In this document: positions 8,642 to 17,392 of the stretch, in pieces | Position numbering within the stretch: position 1 is the stretch's first letter | Layout: each line of letters opens with the position of its first letter | From: Methylopila henanensis | GTDB lineage: Bacteria > Pseudomonadota > Alphaproteobacteria > Rhizobiales > Methylopilaceae | Length of the DNA: 64,000 nucleotides | Assembly: GCF_042681025.1 (NCBI RefSeq) | Contig: NZ_JBHUER010000010.1 | Span: 310,001-374,000, forward strand | Reading direction: 5' to 3' | Position numbers and translations under genes: made by a program | The notes under the pieces: model-generated | Database searches by the model: none | Told to the model about the DNA's origin: nothing | Seen by the model: only the letters and a program-made list of their open reading frames with translations

Positions 8642-9241
8642 TCAGACGAACGCCGCGTAGCCGGCCTCCGTTAGCACGCCGTCGAGCTTCTGGTCGTAGG
8701 CGTCGGTCGGAACGCGCGCGATCTCCTGGGCCGCGAAGGCGAGGCCGATCGCGGTGGTGGGGCGTAGCGTGCGCAGGTTTTCGAGCGTGCGGTCGTAGAA
8801 GCCGCCGCCGTAGCCGAGCCGGAAGCCCCGGGCGTCGAAGGCGGCGAGCGGCGCGAACAGCAGGTCGGGCTCGACCTCGGCCGCGCCCTCCCCCGGCTCC
8901 AGCAGGCCGAAGCGTTTCGTCTCCAGCGGCTCGCCGGGCGACCAGGCGCGGAAGACGAGCGGCGCCTCCTTGCGCGCGATGACCGGCAGGCAGAGCGGGA
9001 TGCCCATGGCGTGGAGCCGGTCCATCAGCGGCGCGGTCGCGATCTCGCCGCGGATCGCGACGAAGACGGAGACGCGGGACGGCTTCAGCCGCGCGACGAG
9101 GTCGGCGCCGGCTTCGGCGACCGCCGCGCCTGCACGGATGCGGTCGGCCTCGGAGATCGCCGACCGGCGCTCCAGAACCTCGCGCCGCAGCGCCGCCTTG
9201 AGGGCGGCGGCGTCGTGCGGCGGAACGGTCGTGTCGGTCAT
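8642..9241 (-). CDS. fau: 5-formyltetrahydrofolate cyclo-ligase
   Basis: Converts 5-formyl-THF to 5,10-methenyl-THF with ATP, a salvage step of one-carbon metabolism. The 199-residue protein has the N-terminal LKAALRREVLERRSAI helix, the substrate-site strand FVAIRGEIATAPL and the ATP/Mg motif RLGYGGGFYDRTLENL. Start ATG at 9241 is chosen because an upstream ATG at 9295 adds residues encoded by the putative 6S RNA region. The 6S RNA-fau linkage seen here is common in proteobacteria. Confidence 0.92.
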   Translation of the reverse strand: MTDTTVPPHDAAALKAALRREVLERRSAISEADRIRAGAAVAEAGADLVARLKPSRVSVFVAIRGEIATAPLMDRLHAMGIPLCLPVIARKEAPLVFRAWSPGEPLETKRFGLLEPGEGAAEVEPDLLFAPLAAFDARGFRLGYGGGFYDRTLENLRTLRPTTAIGLAFAAQEIARVPTDAYDQKLDGVLTEAGYAAFV

Positions 9242-9269
9242 GCGGAGAAGAAGCGCGGAGCCACGATGG

Positions 9270-9425
9270 CCGTTGGAGGTAAGATCCCGGGACACCTACT
9301 ATGTAGGTGGGCCCCGTGCCGCCAAGTCCACGGACGAGGCGGGGAACAGGTCCCGTTCGAGATCGTAAGGGCCCGGGGATTCAAGTTTCCTGACGCACCC
9401 CGCAGCACCGCATGACCAATGTAGG
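9270..9425 (-). ncRNA. ssrS: Probable 6S RNA (ssrS)
   Basis: The non-coding stretch directly upstream of fau reads on the minus strand as a long imperfect rod. The apical hairpin is CCGCC...GGCGG around GUCCGUGGAC. Flanking elements CCCGGG (5' side) and CCCGGGAUCUUACC (3' side) can pair. The 3' half holds a small hairpin ACCUAC-AUA-GUAGGU, as in my recollection of rhizobial 6S RNAs. Location next to fau and zapA is the usual alphaproteobacterial setting. Ends are estimated; a covariance-model search was not possible. 6S RNA binds the housekeeping RNA polymerase and tunes transcription in stationary phase. Confidence 0.55.
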
Positions 9426-9452
9426 CGAGCGGAGGCAAAAGCGCCAGTGTCC

Positions 9453-10277
9453 TCAGCGCGGCGGCAGGCCGAGCGACGCGCGAAAGTCGTTGATCGGGAT
9501 CGAAGGATACGAGAGCTCGCCCACCGGCGCGAAGCGCTTTGGTCGCGGGGGTCGCATGGCCAAGGCCAGATCAGGAGGCGGCGGGAGCACCCCCACGACC
9601 CGGACTCTTGGCGGAAGAACCAAGTTACGCGTGTCAAAGGACGTCGATTCCAAGCGAACGGCGTCAAGGGTGAGCGTCTTGACCAACCGCGCCGCACCGT
9701 CGAAGTCGTGCGGTTTATATCGCCGGTCAATTGTTTCGTAATGACGGGGCGCTTGTTCGACGAAACCGATCGCCGCGACACAGCCATCAGACACTGTGAA
9801 GTATGCGATTGTTGTATCCGGCTGGAATTCCGCAGAGCTTTTCAATCGATATTCAGCCAACACACTATCGAGCTGGAAAGAGCGGAACATTTTCAAGCGG
9901 CCGGTGGGCTCGAACTGATCACCGAGACCTTCCTGACCGCCGAATGCCGCTGCAAGCGGGCGCCAACGATCGTCAACGTCCTTGCTGACCGTTCCGCTCC
10001 CGCCGGTGACCATGACGCTGAGGACGACGTCGCCATACGGGGCGCAGCTTCGGCATACGATGAACGTCAGCCCACGATGTCCCGGGGAGAACCGGACTCG
10101 CGGATCGCTCGACCCAAGCCGGTACTCGCGCATTTGGCCATCTGCGAGGATCCGGCCGTATCGGTAACCGCCGCCCGCGCCAATGCAGGCCAACGTCTCG
10201 GCGTGGGCCGGTCCGATCAGAACCGCCGCACAGATCAGCGACCGCAGACACTGAGCGAGCCGTATTCGCAGCCGCAC
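9453..10277 (-). CDS. Hypothetical secreted protein
   Basis: A 274-residue protein with a signal peptide (RLAQCLRSLICAAVLIGPAHA, likely cut after AHA) and no family I recognise. The mature part has a CxxC pair in IVCRSCAPYG and a proline-rich region near residue 230 (GVLPPPPDLALAMRPPRP). The start is GTG, overlapping the zapA TAG stop by one base, so it is co-transcribed with zapA. Base composition is visibly less GC-rich than the neighbouring genes. It sits between zapA and the 6S RNA/fau block, which are normally close together, suggesting an insertion. Confidence 0.7.
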   Translation of the reverse strand: MRLRIRLAQCLRSLICAAVLIGPAHAETLACIGAGGGYRYGRILADGQMREYRLGSSDPRVRFSPGHRGLTFIVCRSCAPYGDVVLSVMVTGGSGTVSKDVDDRWRPLAAAFGGQEGLGDQFEPTGRLKMFRSFQLDSVLAEYRLKSSAEFQPDTTIAYFTVSDGCVAAIGFVEQAPRHYETIDRRYKPHDFDGAARLVKTLTLDAVRLESTSFDTRNLVLPPRVRVVGVLPPPPDLALAMRPPRPKRFAPVGELSYPSIPINDFRASLGLPPR

Positions 10278-10648
10278 TACTCCCGCCGCACCCCGTCCGA
10301 CAGCTCCTCCGCCAAGCGCTCCAGGCGTTCGGCGGCGGCGGCGATCTCGTTGGCGACGTCGGCGTGGCGGCCGTCCCAGGCGGCGCCGGCGTCGGCGCGC
10401 TCGGCCTTCAACGCGGCGATCTCGGCCTCGAGCTCGGCATGGCGCTTGGCGGCCGCGTCGAGCTCGTCGGCGATCATGATCGCCGTCATCACCGAGAGGC
10501 GCACGTCGCCGACCTCGCCGAAGGAGCGCTTGAGCCCGGAATGGCGCTCGTCGACCAGCCGGCCGAGCGCCAGCAGGTGCTCCTCCTCGCCCTCGCCGCA
10601 GGCCATCTTGTAGTCGCGGCCGCCGATCGTGACGGTGACCTGGGGCAT
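10277..10648 (-). CDS. zapA: Cell division protein ZapA
   Basis: ZapA stabilises FtsZ filament bundles at the division ring. The 123-residue protein starts with the ZapA core VTVTIGGRDYKMACGEGEEEHL, continues with LGRLVDERHSGL, and ends in a long coiled coil rich in Ala/Glu (about residues 65-118). It follows the DUF4164 gene by three bases and overlaps the next gene by one base. The DUF4164-zapA pair upstream of 6S RNA and fau, divergent from tkt, is the normal arrangement in Rhizobiales. Confidence 0.92.
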   Translation of the reverse strand: MPQVTVTIGGRDYKMACGEGEEEHLLALGRLVDERHSGLKRSFGEVGDVRLSVMTAIMIADELDAAAKRHAELEAEIAALKAERADAGAAWDGRHADVANEIAAAAERLERLAEELSDGVRRE

Positions 10649-10651
10649 CGC

Positions 10652-10939
10652 TCAGCCCTCCGCTTCGGCGAGCACCGCGGAGACGGCCGCGATCGCCGCG
10701 TCGACGCGGGCGGCGAGCTCGCGATCGCCTTCGTTCGCGGCCTCGGCGCGGGCGGCGGCCTCGTCGAGCAGGCCGGCGAGCCGGAGACGGTCGTCCGCGA
10801 AGACGTTCAGCTCCTCCTCGCGGGCGCGGGCGGCGTCGGCGGCGTCGAGCGCGCGGCCGACCGCGGCCTCCGCCGCGTCGAGGGCCGCGTCCAGTCGCTT
10901 CAGCGCCACGTCGAGATCGCTCACCCGGAACGCCCCCAT
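10652..10939 (-). CDS. DUF4164 family coiled-coil protein
   Basis: A 95-residue, almost entirely helical protein (SDLDVALKRLDAALDAAEAAV...) of the DUF4164 type, regularly encoded just upstream of zapA in Rhizobiales. The repeated Ala/Leu/Glu pattern predicts a coiled coil. Its function is not established; partnership with ZapA at the division site is an inference from gene linkage. Start ATG at 10939 is taken; an ATG at 10960 would add seven residues. Longer open frames upstream of this are antisense to tkt. Confidence 0.75.
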   Translation of the reverse strand: MGAFRVSDLDVALKRLDAALDAAEAAVGRALDAADAARAREEELNVFADDRLRLAGLLDEAAARAEAANEGDRELAARVDAAIAAVSAVLAEAEG

Positions 10940-11254
10940 CTTCCGAGCCTTGAACGCCATGACGCCGGCGACGGAAACCGACGTCGTGGCAAGGCGTTGC
11001 AGGACCGACTTTAAGAGACCCGTCGAAAACGCGTCAATCGTGCGGAGCGCGCCGTCCACCGCGCTCTGCCCGCGACCTGCGGAACGGCTCCGCTCGGCGC
11101 GCGTATTGACATGACGGGGCGCCCCTTTAAACGTCCCGGCGACCCTGCGGCCGGCCGCGGCGCTCTTGGAGCTCGGGCGCTCCTGCCCCGACGCCGCCGG
11201 CCGCCCCGAACTCCGCGCGCGGCCCCGGCCGCGCAGACAGGACTGGACGTCTCC
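10940..11254. promoter_or_regulatory. Divergent promoter region between the zapA block and tkt
   Basis: 315 non-coding bases separate the two operons. On the plus strand TTGACA at 11106-11111 is followed by TTTAAA at 11126-11131; the spacing (14 bases) is short for sigma-70, so the exact -10 is uncertain. No coding potential is seen: the frames that cross it have no recognisable domains. No riboswitch-like structure was recognised. Confidence 0.4.
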
Positions 11255-13246
11255 ATGACCGACGCGAACGCCACCCGCCGGCTCGCCAACGCCATCCGCG
11301 CGCTTGCGATGGACGCGGTGGAGAAGGCCAATTCCGGCCATCCCGGCATGCCCATGGGCATGGCGGACGTCGCGACTGTGCTGTTCACCAAGGTGCTGAA
11401 GTACGACGCCTCGGCGCCGTTCTGGCCCGACCGTGACCGCTTCATCCTCTCCGCCGGCCACGGCTCGATGCTGCTCTACGCGCTGCTGCATCTGACCGGC
11501 TCGAAGGAGATGACGATCGACGAGCTGAAGCGCTTCCGGCAGGTCGGCTCGCGCACGCCGGGTCACCCGGAGCGCGGCCACACCGAGAGCGTTGAGACGA
11601 CCACCGGCCCCCTCGGCGCCGGCATCTCCAACGCCGTCGGCCTCGCGCTCGCGGAGCGCATCCTCGCGGCGCAGTACCCCACCATCACCGACCACCGCAC
11701 CTTCGCGATCTGCTCCGACGGCGACCTGATGGAGGGCGTCAGCCAGGAGGCGATCGCGATCGCCGGCCACTACAAGCTGTCGCGGCTGGTGTTCCTCTAC
11801 GACGACAACTCGATCTCGATCGACGGCGACACCTCGCTGTCGGACTCGGTCGACCAGATCAAGCGCTTCGAGGCCTGCGGCTGGAACGCCGTCCGCATCG
11901 ACGGGCACGACCCGGAGGCGATCGAGGCCGCGCTGAAGGCGACCGAGAACGCCGACAAGCCGACGCTGATCGCCTGCAAGACCGTGATTGGCTTCGGCGC
12001 GCCGAAGAAGGCCGGCACCGAGAAGGCGCACGGCTCGCCGCTCGGCGCGGAAGAGATCGCGGGCGCCCGCAAGGCGCTGGGCTGGGACTACCCGCCGTTC
12101 GAGATCCCCGAGGACGTGCGCTCCGCCTGGGCGGAGGCCGGCCTGCGCGGCCGCGCCGCGCGCAAGGAGTGGGAGAGCCGGTTCGAGGCGATCGAGCCCG
12201 CGGTGCGCGACGACTACGAGCGCCGCCTGCACGGCGACCTGCCGGCGGACTTCGCCGCGATCATGACGGCCTACCGCGCCAAGCTCTACGCCGCCCCGAA
12301 GGAGGTTGCGACCCGCAAGGCCGGCGAGGCCGCGCTCGAGGTGGTGTCGACCGCCCTGCCCGAGCTGGTCTCGGGCTCGGCCGACCTGACGCCCTCCAAC
12401 AACACGCTCACCAAGAACATGACCGTCATCCGCCCCGGCGAGTACGGCGGCACGTTCATGCACTGGGGCATCCGCGAACACGGCATGGCCGGCGCGATCA
12501 ACGGCCTCGCGATCCACGGCGGACTGCTGCCGGTCGGCTCGACCTTCCTTGTGTTCTCGGACTACTGCCGCCCGTCGCTCCGGCTCGCGGCGCTGATGGG
12601 CCTGCGCGTGGTGCAGGTGTTCACGCACGACTCCATCGGCGTCGGCGAGGACGGCCCGACCCATCAGCCGGTCGAGCACCTGGCTTCGCTCCGCGCCATC
12701 CCGAACCTCAACGTGTTCCGCCCCTGCGACCAGATCGAGACCGCCGAGGCCTGGGAGCTCGCGGTCTCGTCCAAGACGCGGCCGAGCGTCCTGGCGCTCA
12801 CCCGCCAGAACCTGCCGCAGCTCCGGCTTGAAGAGACGGCCGAGAACCTTTCGGCGAAGGGCGCCTACGAGCTCGCCGCCGCGGACGGCCCGGCCAAGGT
12901 CAGCCTGTTCGCGACCGGCTCCGAGGTCAGCCTCGCGATCGAGGCGAAGGCGAAACTCGACGCCGCGGGCCTGCCGACCCGCGTGGTCTCGGCCCCCTGC
13001 CTCGACCTGTTCTTCGACCAGCCCGGCTCCTATCGCGCCGAAGTGATCGGCACGGCTCCGGTGAAGATCGCGATCGAGGCCGCCATCCGGCAGGGCTGGG
13101 ACGCGATCATCGGCTCGGACGGCGGGTTCGTCGGCATGTCGAGCTTCGGCGAGAGCGGCCCCTACAAGGAGGTCTACGCCAAGTTCGGGATCACGGTCGA
13201 CGGCGTCACCGAACTCGCGACCCGTCTCGCGGCTTCAGCCGCGTGA
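11255..13246 (+). CDS. tkt: Transketolase
   Basis: Thiamine-diphosphate enzyme moving two-carbon units between sugar phosphates in the pentose phosphate (and Calvin) pathway. The 663-residue protein has the full set of motifs: ANSGHPGMPMGMADV, SAGHGSMLLYALLHL, GPLGAGISNAVGLA, the ThDP/Mg motif SDGDLMEGVSQEA with DDNSISIDG, and the C-terminal half motif THDSIGVGEDGPTHQPVEHL. Start ATG at 11255 is selected because family members begin at this point; an upstream frame to 11111 is low complexity. It heads the tkt-gap-pgk-fba cluster. Confidence 0.97.
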   Translation: MTDANATRRLANAIRALAMDAVEKANSGHPGMPMGMADVATVLFTKVLKYDASAPFWPDRDRFILSAGHGSMLLYALLHLTGSKEMTIDELKRFRQVGSRTPGHPERGHTESVETTTGPLGAGISNAVGLALAERILAAQYPTITDHRTFAICSDGDLMEGVSQEAIAIAGHYKLSRLVFLYDDNSISIDGDTSLSDSVDQIKRFEACGWNAVRIDGHDPEAIEAALKATENADKPTLIACKTVIGFGAPKKAGTEKAHGSPLGAEEIAGARKALGWDYPPFEIPEDVRSAWAEAGLRGRAARKEWESRFEAIEPAVRDDYERRLHGDLPADFAAIMTAYRAKLYAAPKEVATRKAGEAALEVVSTALPELVSGSADLTPSNNTLTKNMTVIRPGEYGGTFMHWGIREHGMAGAINGLAIHGGLLPVGSTFLVFSDYCRPSLRLAALMGLRVVQVFTHDSIGVGEDGPTHQPVEHLASLRAIPNLNVFRPCDQIETAEAWELAVSSKTRPSVLALTRQNLPQLRLEETAENLSAKGAYELAAADGPAKVSLFATGSEVSLAIEAKAKLDAAGLPTRVVSAPCLDLFFDQPGSYRAEVIGTAPVKIAIEAAIRQGWDAIIGSDGGFVGMSSFGESGPYKEVYAKFGITVDGVTELATRLAASAA

Positions 13247-13409
13247 ATGGGCGGCTTCACCAAATCTCAGGCGCTTTTTTCCGCGAGAAGCCCCATATAG
13301 AGCGCCCTTGCGCCCGCCGAGCCGTGACGGCCGACGGCGGACGCGCAAGGGACGATGAACGGAACGCTCCGCGCTCAAGCGGGGCCGACAGGCGAGGGAA
13401 GACGAGAAA

Positions 13410-14420
13410 ATGGCGGTGAAGGTCGCGATCAACGGCTTCGGGCGCATCGGACGGCTGGTGCTCCGGGCGATCGTCGAGTCCGGGCGCAAGGACATTCAGG
13501 TGGTCGCGATCAACGACCTCGGGCCGGTCGAGACCAACGCGCACCTGCTGCGCTACGACTCGGTCCACGGCCGCTTCCCGGCCGAGGTGACCGTCAACGG
13601 CGACGTCATCTCCGTCGCCGGCCACGGCGACATCAAGGCGACCGCGATCCGCAACCCGGCCGAGCTGCCGCACGCCGAGCTCGGCGTCGACATCGCGCTC
13701 GAATGCACCGGCATCTTCACCTCGAAGGAGAAGGCTTCGGCCCACCTCCAGGCGGGGGCCAAGCGCGTCATCATCTCGGCCCCCGGCGACGGCGTCGACC
13801 TGACGGTTGTGTTCGGCGTCAACGACGACAAGCTGACGAAGGACCACATCGTGGTCTCGAACGCGTCGTGCACCACCAACTGCCTCGCCCCGGTCGCCAA
13901 GGTGCTGAACGACGCCATCGGCATCGAGCACGGCTTCATGACGACGATCCACTCCTACACGGGCGACCAGCCGACGCTCGACACCATGCACAAGGACCTC
14001 TACCGCGCCCGCGCGGCGGCCCTCAGCATGATCCCGACCTCGACCGGCGCCGCCAAGGCCGTCGGCCTCGTGCTGCCGGAGCTGAAGGGCAAGCTCGACG
14101 GCGTCTCGGTGCGCGTGCCGACCCCGAACGTGTCGGTGATCGACTTCAAGTTCGTCGCCAAGCGCGCGACCTCGGTGCAGGAGGTCAACGACGCGGTGAA
14201 GGCCGCGGCCGCCGGCAAGCTCAAGGGCATCCTCGACGTGGTCGACGCGCCGCTGGTCTCCTCCGACTTCAACCACAACCCGCACTCGTCGAGCTTCGCG
14301 CTCGACCAGACCAAGGTGCTCGAGGGCACCTTCGTGCGCGTCCTGAGCTGGTACGACAACGAGTGGGGCTTCTCGTCCCGCATGTCGGACACGGCCGTGG
14401 CGATCGCGAAGCTGCTCTGA
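13410..14420 (+). CDS. gap: Type I glyceraldehyde-3-phosphate dehydrogenase
   Basis: Oxidises glyceraldehyde-3-phosphate to 1,3-bisphosphoglycerate (reversible, glycolysis/gluconeogenesis). The 336-residue protein has the Rossmann motif INGFGRIGRLVLRA, active-site Cys in VSNASCTTNCLAPV, the TGDQPTLD and ARAAALSMIPTSTGAAKAV segments and the terminal SWYDNEWGFSSRM. Start ATG follows GGGAAGACGAGAAA. Its stop overlaps the first codon of the next open frame (CTGA), and pgk follows after that gene. Confidence 0.97.
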   Translation: MAVKVAINGFGRIGRLVLRAIVESGRKDIQVVAINDLGPVETNAHLLRYDSVHGRFPAEVTVNGDVISVAGHGDIKATAIRNPAELPHAELGVDIALECTGIFTSKEKASAHLQAGAKRVIISAPGDGVDLTVVFGVNDDKLTKDHIVVSNASCTTNCLAPVAKVLNDAIGIEHGFMTTIHSYTGDQPTLDTMHKDLYRARAAALSMIPTSTGAAKAVGLVLPELKGKLDGVSVRVPTPNVSVIDFKFVAKRATSVQEVNDAVKAAAAGKLKGILDVVDAPLVSSDFNHNPHSSSFALDQTKVLEGTFVRVLSWYDNEWGFSSRMSDTAVAIAKLL

Positions 14421-14998
14421 CCGCGACCGAGGACAGCTTCCTGCCGGCGCGCCCGCTGACGGCGCGCTGGCGCAGCCTCGAGGGCGACGGCCTCGATCAC
14501 GTGGTCGTCGCGCCCGAGGACGGGCGTGTCGTGTTCCGCGGCGCCGTGATCGGCGCGCGCGGCGGCGCGCCCTACGGCGTGTACTACCGCATCGACTGCG
14601 ACGCCGGCTGGCGCGTGCGCGAACTCGCCCTGGGCTCGGTCGACGGGCGCGGGCTGCACCTCGTCTCGGACGGCCGCGGCCATTGGGCGAACGGCGTCGG
14701 CGAGCCCCTCCCCCAGTTCGACGGCTGCCTCGACGTCGACCTCGCCGGCACGCCGCTGACCAACACGCTGCCGATCCGCCGCCGGGCGTGGACGCCGGGC
14801 GAGACCGCAGAACTGCGGATGGTCTACGTGCCCTTCGATAGCTACGTTCCGGCGGTCGACGGGCAGATCTACACCTGCCTTGAGCCCGGCCGCCGCTTCC
14901 ACTACCAAGCGGCGGACCGCAGCTTCGAAGCCGTCCTTTCGATCGATTCCGACGGCCTCGTGACCGACTACCCAGGCCTCTTCACTCGGGTGATCTGA
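14417..14998 (+). CDS. Putative glycolipid-binding domain protein (PF06475-like)
   Basis: A roughly 193-residue open frame lies exactly between gap and pgk. It reads as a PF06475-type protein: ARWRSLEGDGLDHVVV at the start, YRIDCDAGWRVRELAL, ANGVGEPLPQFDGCLDVDL, TPLTNTLPIRR and FHYQAADRSFEAVLSIDSDGLVTDYPG. The family is structurally related to lipid-binding folds but its role is unknown. No ATG, GTG or TTG is available between the gap stop and the first conserved residues; the first plausible codon is CTG at 14417, overlapping the gap stop as CTGA. Translation is therefore probably coupled to gap or uses a rare start. Its stop abuts the pgk ATG. Confidence 0.75.
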   Translation: MTATEDSFLPARPLTARWRSLEGDGLDHVVVAPEDGRVVFRGAVIGARGGAPYGVYYRIDCDAGWRVRELALGSVDGRGLHLVSDGRGHWANGVGEPLPQFDGCLDVDLAGTPLTNTLPIRRRAWTPGETAELRMVYVPFDSYVPAVDGQIYTCLEPGRRFHYQAADRSFEAVLSIDSDGLVTDYPGLFTRVI

Positions 14999-16198
14999 AT
15001 GACCGCCTTCAAGACCCTCGACGACGTGGACGTCGCCGGCAAGCGCGTGCTGGTGCGTGTGGACCTGAACGTGCCGATGGACGGAGGGACCGTCACCGAC
15101 GACACCCGGCTCCGCGCCATCAGGCCGACGCTGACCGAGCTGTCGCAGAAGGGCGCGAAGACGATCCTGCTCGCCCATTTCGGCCGCCCGAAGGGCAAGC
15201 GCGACGAGAGCCAGTCGCTCCGGCCGGTTGTCGCGGCGCTTGAGAAGACGCTGATCCAGGACGTGGGCTTCGCCGAGGACTGCGTCGGCGAGGCGGCGGC
15301 CGCGGCGGTCGCGCGCATGACGCCGGGCGACGTGCTGCTGCTGGAGAACGTGCGCTTCCACGCCGGCGAGGAGAAGAACGATCCGGCCTTCGCGGCCGAA
15401 CTCGCGAAGCTCGGCGACATCTACGTCAACGACGCCTTCTCGGCCGCGCACCGCGCCCACGCCTCGACCGAGGGGATCGCCCGGCTGCTGCCGGCCTACG
15501 CGGGCCGCTCCATGCAGGCCGAGCTCGACGCGCTGTCGAAGGCGCTGGGCAACCCCGAACGCCCGGTGGTCGCGGTCGTCGGCGGCGCCAAGGTCTCGAC
15601 CAAGCTCGACCTGCTCGGCAACCTCGTGGCCAAGGTCGACCACCTCGTGATCGGCGGCGGCATGGCGAACACCTTCCTTGCGGCGCAGGGGATCGATGTC
15701 GGCAAGTCGCTGTGCGAGCGCGACCTGCTCGACACCGCGCGCGAGATCGAGGCCAAGGCCAAGGCCGCGGGCTGCGCCATCGTGCTGTCCGCCGACGGAC
15801 GGCTGGCGAAGGAGTTCAAGGCCAACGCCGCGAACCGCGTCGCTCCGGTCACGGACGTCGCCGCCGACGAGATGATCCTCGACATCGGGCCGGCGGGCGT
15901 CGAAGGCGTCGCGAATGTGCTGGAGCAGGCCAAGACGCTGGTGTGGAACGGCCCGTTCGGCGCGTTCGAGCTGACGCCCTTCGACGAGGGCACGGTCGCC
16001 GTGGCGCAAAAGGCCGCGGCGCTGACGGCCGAGGGACGTCTTCTCTCCGTCGCGGGCGGAGGCGATACTGTCGCCGCGCTCAACCACGCTGGCGTCGCCG
16101 GCGAGTTCACCTATGTCTCGACCGCCGGCGGCGCGTTCCTCGAATGGCTCGAGGGCAAGGAGCTGCCGGGAGTCGCCGCGCTCAGCGCGACAAGCTGA
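14999..16198 (+). CDS. pgk: Phosphoglycerate kinase
   Basis: Transfers phosphate between 1,3-bisphosphoglycerate and ADP. The 399-residue protein has RVLVRVDLNVPMDGG, AHFGRPKGKRDESQSL, DVLLLENVRFHAGEEKND, VAVVGGAKVSTKLDLL, VWNGPFGAFE and the nucleotide-site VAGGGDTVAALNHAG. The ATG directly follows the stop of the preceding gene with no gap, so translation is coupled. Metabolically linked to gap and the downstream aldolase. Confidence 0.97.
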   Translation: MTAFKTLDDVDVAGKRVLVRVDLNVPMDGGTVTDDTRLRAIRPTLTELSQKGAKTILLAHFGRPKGKRDESQSLRPVVAALEKTLIQDVGFAEDCVGEAAAAAVARMTPGDVLLLENVRFHAGEEKNDPAFAAELAKLGDIYVNDAFSAAHRAHASTEGIARLLPAYAGRSMQAELDALSKALGNPERPVVAVVGGAKVSTKLDLLGNLVAKVDHLVIGGGMANTFLAAQGIDVGKSLCERDLLDTAREIEAKAKAAGCAIVLSADGRLAKEFKANAANRVAPVTDVAADEMILDIGPAGVEGVANVLEQAKTLVWNGPFGAFELTPFDEGTVAVAQKAAALTAEGRLLSVAGGGDTVAALNHAGVAGEFTYVSTAGGAFLEWLEGKELPGVAALSATS

Positions 16199-16248
16199 GC
16201 GTTTCGCCTTATATCAACGCCACCCGCGAACCGAACTTCGAGAGGCCT

Positions 16249-17214
16249 ATGAACGCTCAGACCAAGATCGCCCCCGCGACCCACTCGCTCATCACGCCGC
16301 GGGTCAAGGAAATCCTGTCCTGGTACGAGAGCGACAACCCCGGCACCAAGGGCAACCTCTACCGCCTGCTGATGACGGGGCGCCTCGCCGGCACCGGCAA
16401 GCTGGTGATCCTCCCCGTCGACCAGGGCTTCGAGCACGGCCCGGCGCGCTCCTTCGCGCCGAACCCGGCGGGCTATGACCCCCACTACCACTACCAGCTC
16501 GCGATCGACGCCGGCCTCAACGCCTACGCCGCCCCGCTCGGCATGCTGGAGGCGGGCGCCGACACCTTCGCCGGCCAGATCCCGACCATCCTCAAGATGA
16601 ACAGCGCGAACTCGCTGTCGCGCCTCAACGAGGACGCCGACCAGGCCGTCACCGCCTCGGTCGCGGACGCCGTCCGCCTCGGCTGCTCGGCGATCGGCTT
16701 CACGATCTATCCGGGCTCGGACGCGGCCTACGACCAGTTCGAGGAGATCCGCGAGCTCGCGGCGGAGGCGAAGTCGGTCGGCCTCGCCGTGGTCGTGTGG
16801 TCCTACGCCCGCGGCGGTTCGCTGACGAAGAAGGGCGAGACGGCCGCGGACGTCATCGCCTACGCCGCCCACATCGCGGCGCTGCTCGGCGCGCACATCA
16901 TCAAGGTGAAGCCGCCGACCGACCACCTCGAGCTCGACGCCGCGAAGAAGGCCTACGACAAGGCCAAGATCCCGGTCTCGACCCTCACCGAGCGCATCCA
17001 GGACGTGGTGAAGAGCTGCTTCGGCGGCCGCCGCATCGTGATCTTCTCCGGCGGCGAGACCAAGAACGACACCGCCGCGCTCCTCTCGGAGATCAGCCAG
17101 ATCGCGGCCGGCGGCGGCTTCGGCTCGATCATGGGCCGGAACGCCTTCCAGCGTCCGCGCGACGAGGCGATCGACCTGCTCGGCAAGATCATCGACATCT
17201 ACAAGGCGGCGTGA
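16249..17214 (+). CDS. fbaB: Class I fructose-bisphosphate aldolase (DhnA/FbaB type)
   Basis: Cleaves fructose 1,6-bisphosphate through a lysine Schiff base. The 321-residue protein matches the DhnA/FbaB type rather than the zinc class II enzyme: LVILPVDQGFEHGP, GCSAIGFTIYPGS, VVVWSYARGG, the Schiff-base region AHIIKVKPPTDH and VIFSGGETKNDTAAL then GGFGSIMGRNAFQRP. Start ATG has AGAGG just upstream; the longer frame comes from the 3' end of pgk. Last gene of the sugar-phosphate cluster, with a strong terminator behind it. Confidence 0.93.
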   Translation: MNAQTKIAPATHSLITPRVKEILSWYESDNPGTKGNLYRLLMTGRLAGTGKLVILPVDQGFEHGPARSFAPNPAGYDPHYHYQLAIDAGLNAYAAPLGMLEAGADTFAGQIPTILKMNSANSLSRLNEDADQAVTASVADAVRLGCSAIGFTIYPGSDAAYDQFEEIRELAAEAKSVGLAVVVWSYARGGSLTKKGETAADVIAYAAHIAALLGAHIIKVKPPTDHLELDAAKKAYDKAKIPVSTLTERIQDVVKSCFGGRRIVIFSGGETKNDTAALLSEISQIAAGGGFGSIMGRNAFQRPRDEAIDLLGKIIDIYKAA

Positions 17215-17259
17215 TCCGCCATCGGCCGGGCGCTTCGCTCCGGCCCTGACGACGACCGG

Positions 17260-17293
17260 AACCGCCGCGCCGCTTCTGTCGCGCGGCGGTTTT
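17260..17293 (+). terminator. Rho-independent terminator after the aldolase gene
   Basis: Perfect 11-base stem AACCGCCGCGC / GCGCGGCGGTT with a ten-base loop followed by TTTT. It ends the tkt-gap-pgk-fba transcription unit 45 bases beyond the aldolase stop. Confidence 0.85.
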
Positions 17294-17392
17294 GCGTTCC
17301 GCCCCCGCGCTTCGGGACGGCGGGCCGCCGCCCCGTTTTCGCCAAAGCCCGGCGCCACAAGCGCACGCTCTTCTCCCGCGAGCCCACGCCCG

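Noticed and set aside
10652..12679. Open frame of 675 aa on the minus strand across tkt
   Set aside because: Only its last ~95 residues match a real family (DUF4164); the rest is a shadow of transketolase produced by high GC.
14000..16087. 695-aa minus-strand frame opposite gap/pgk
   Set aside because: Antisense shadow over three well-supported genes; no recognisable motif.
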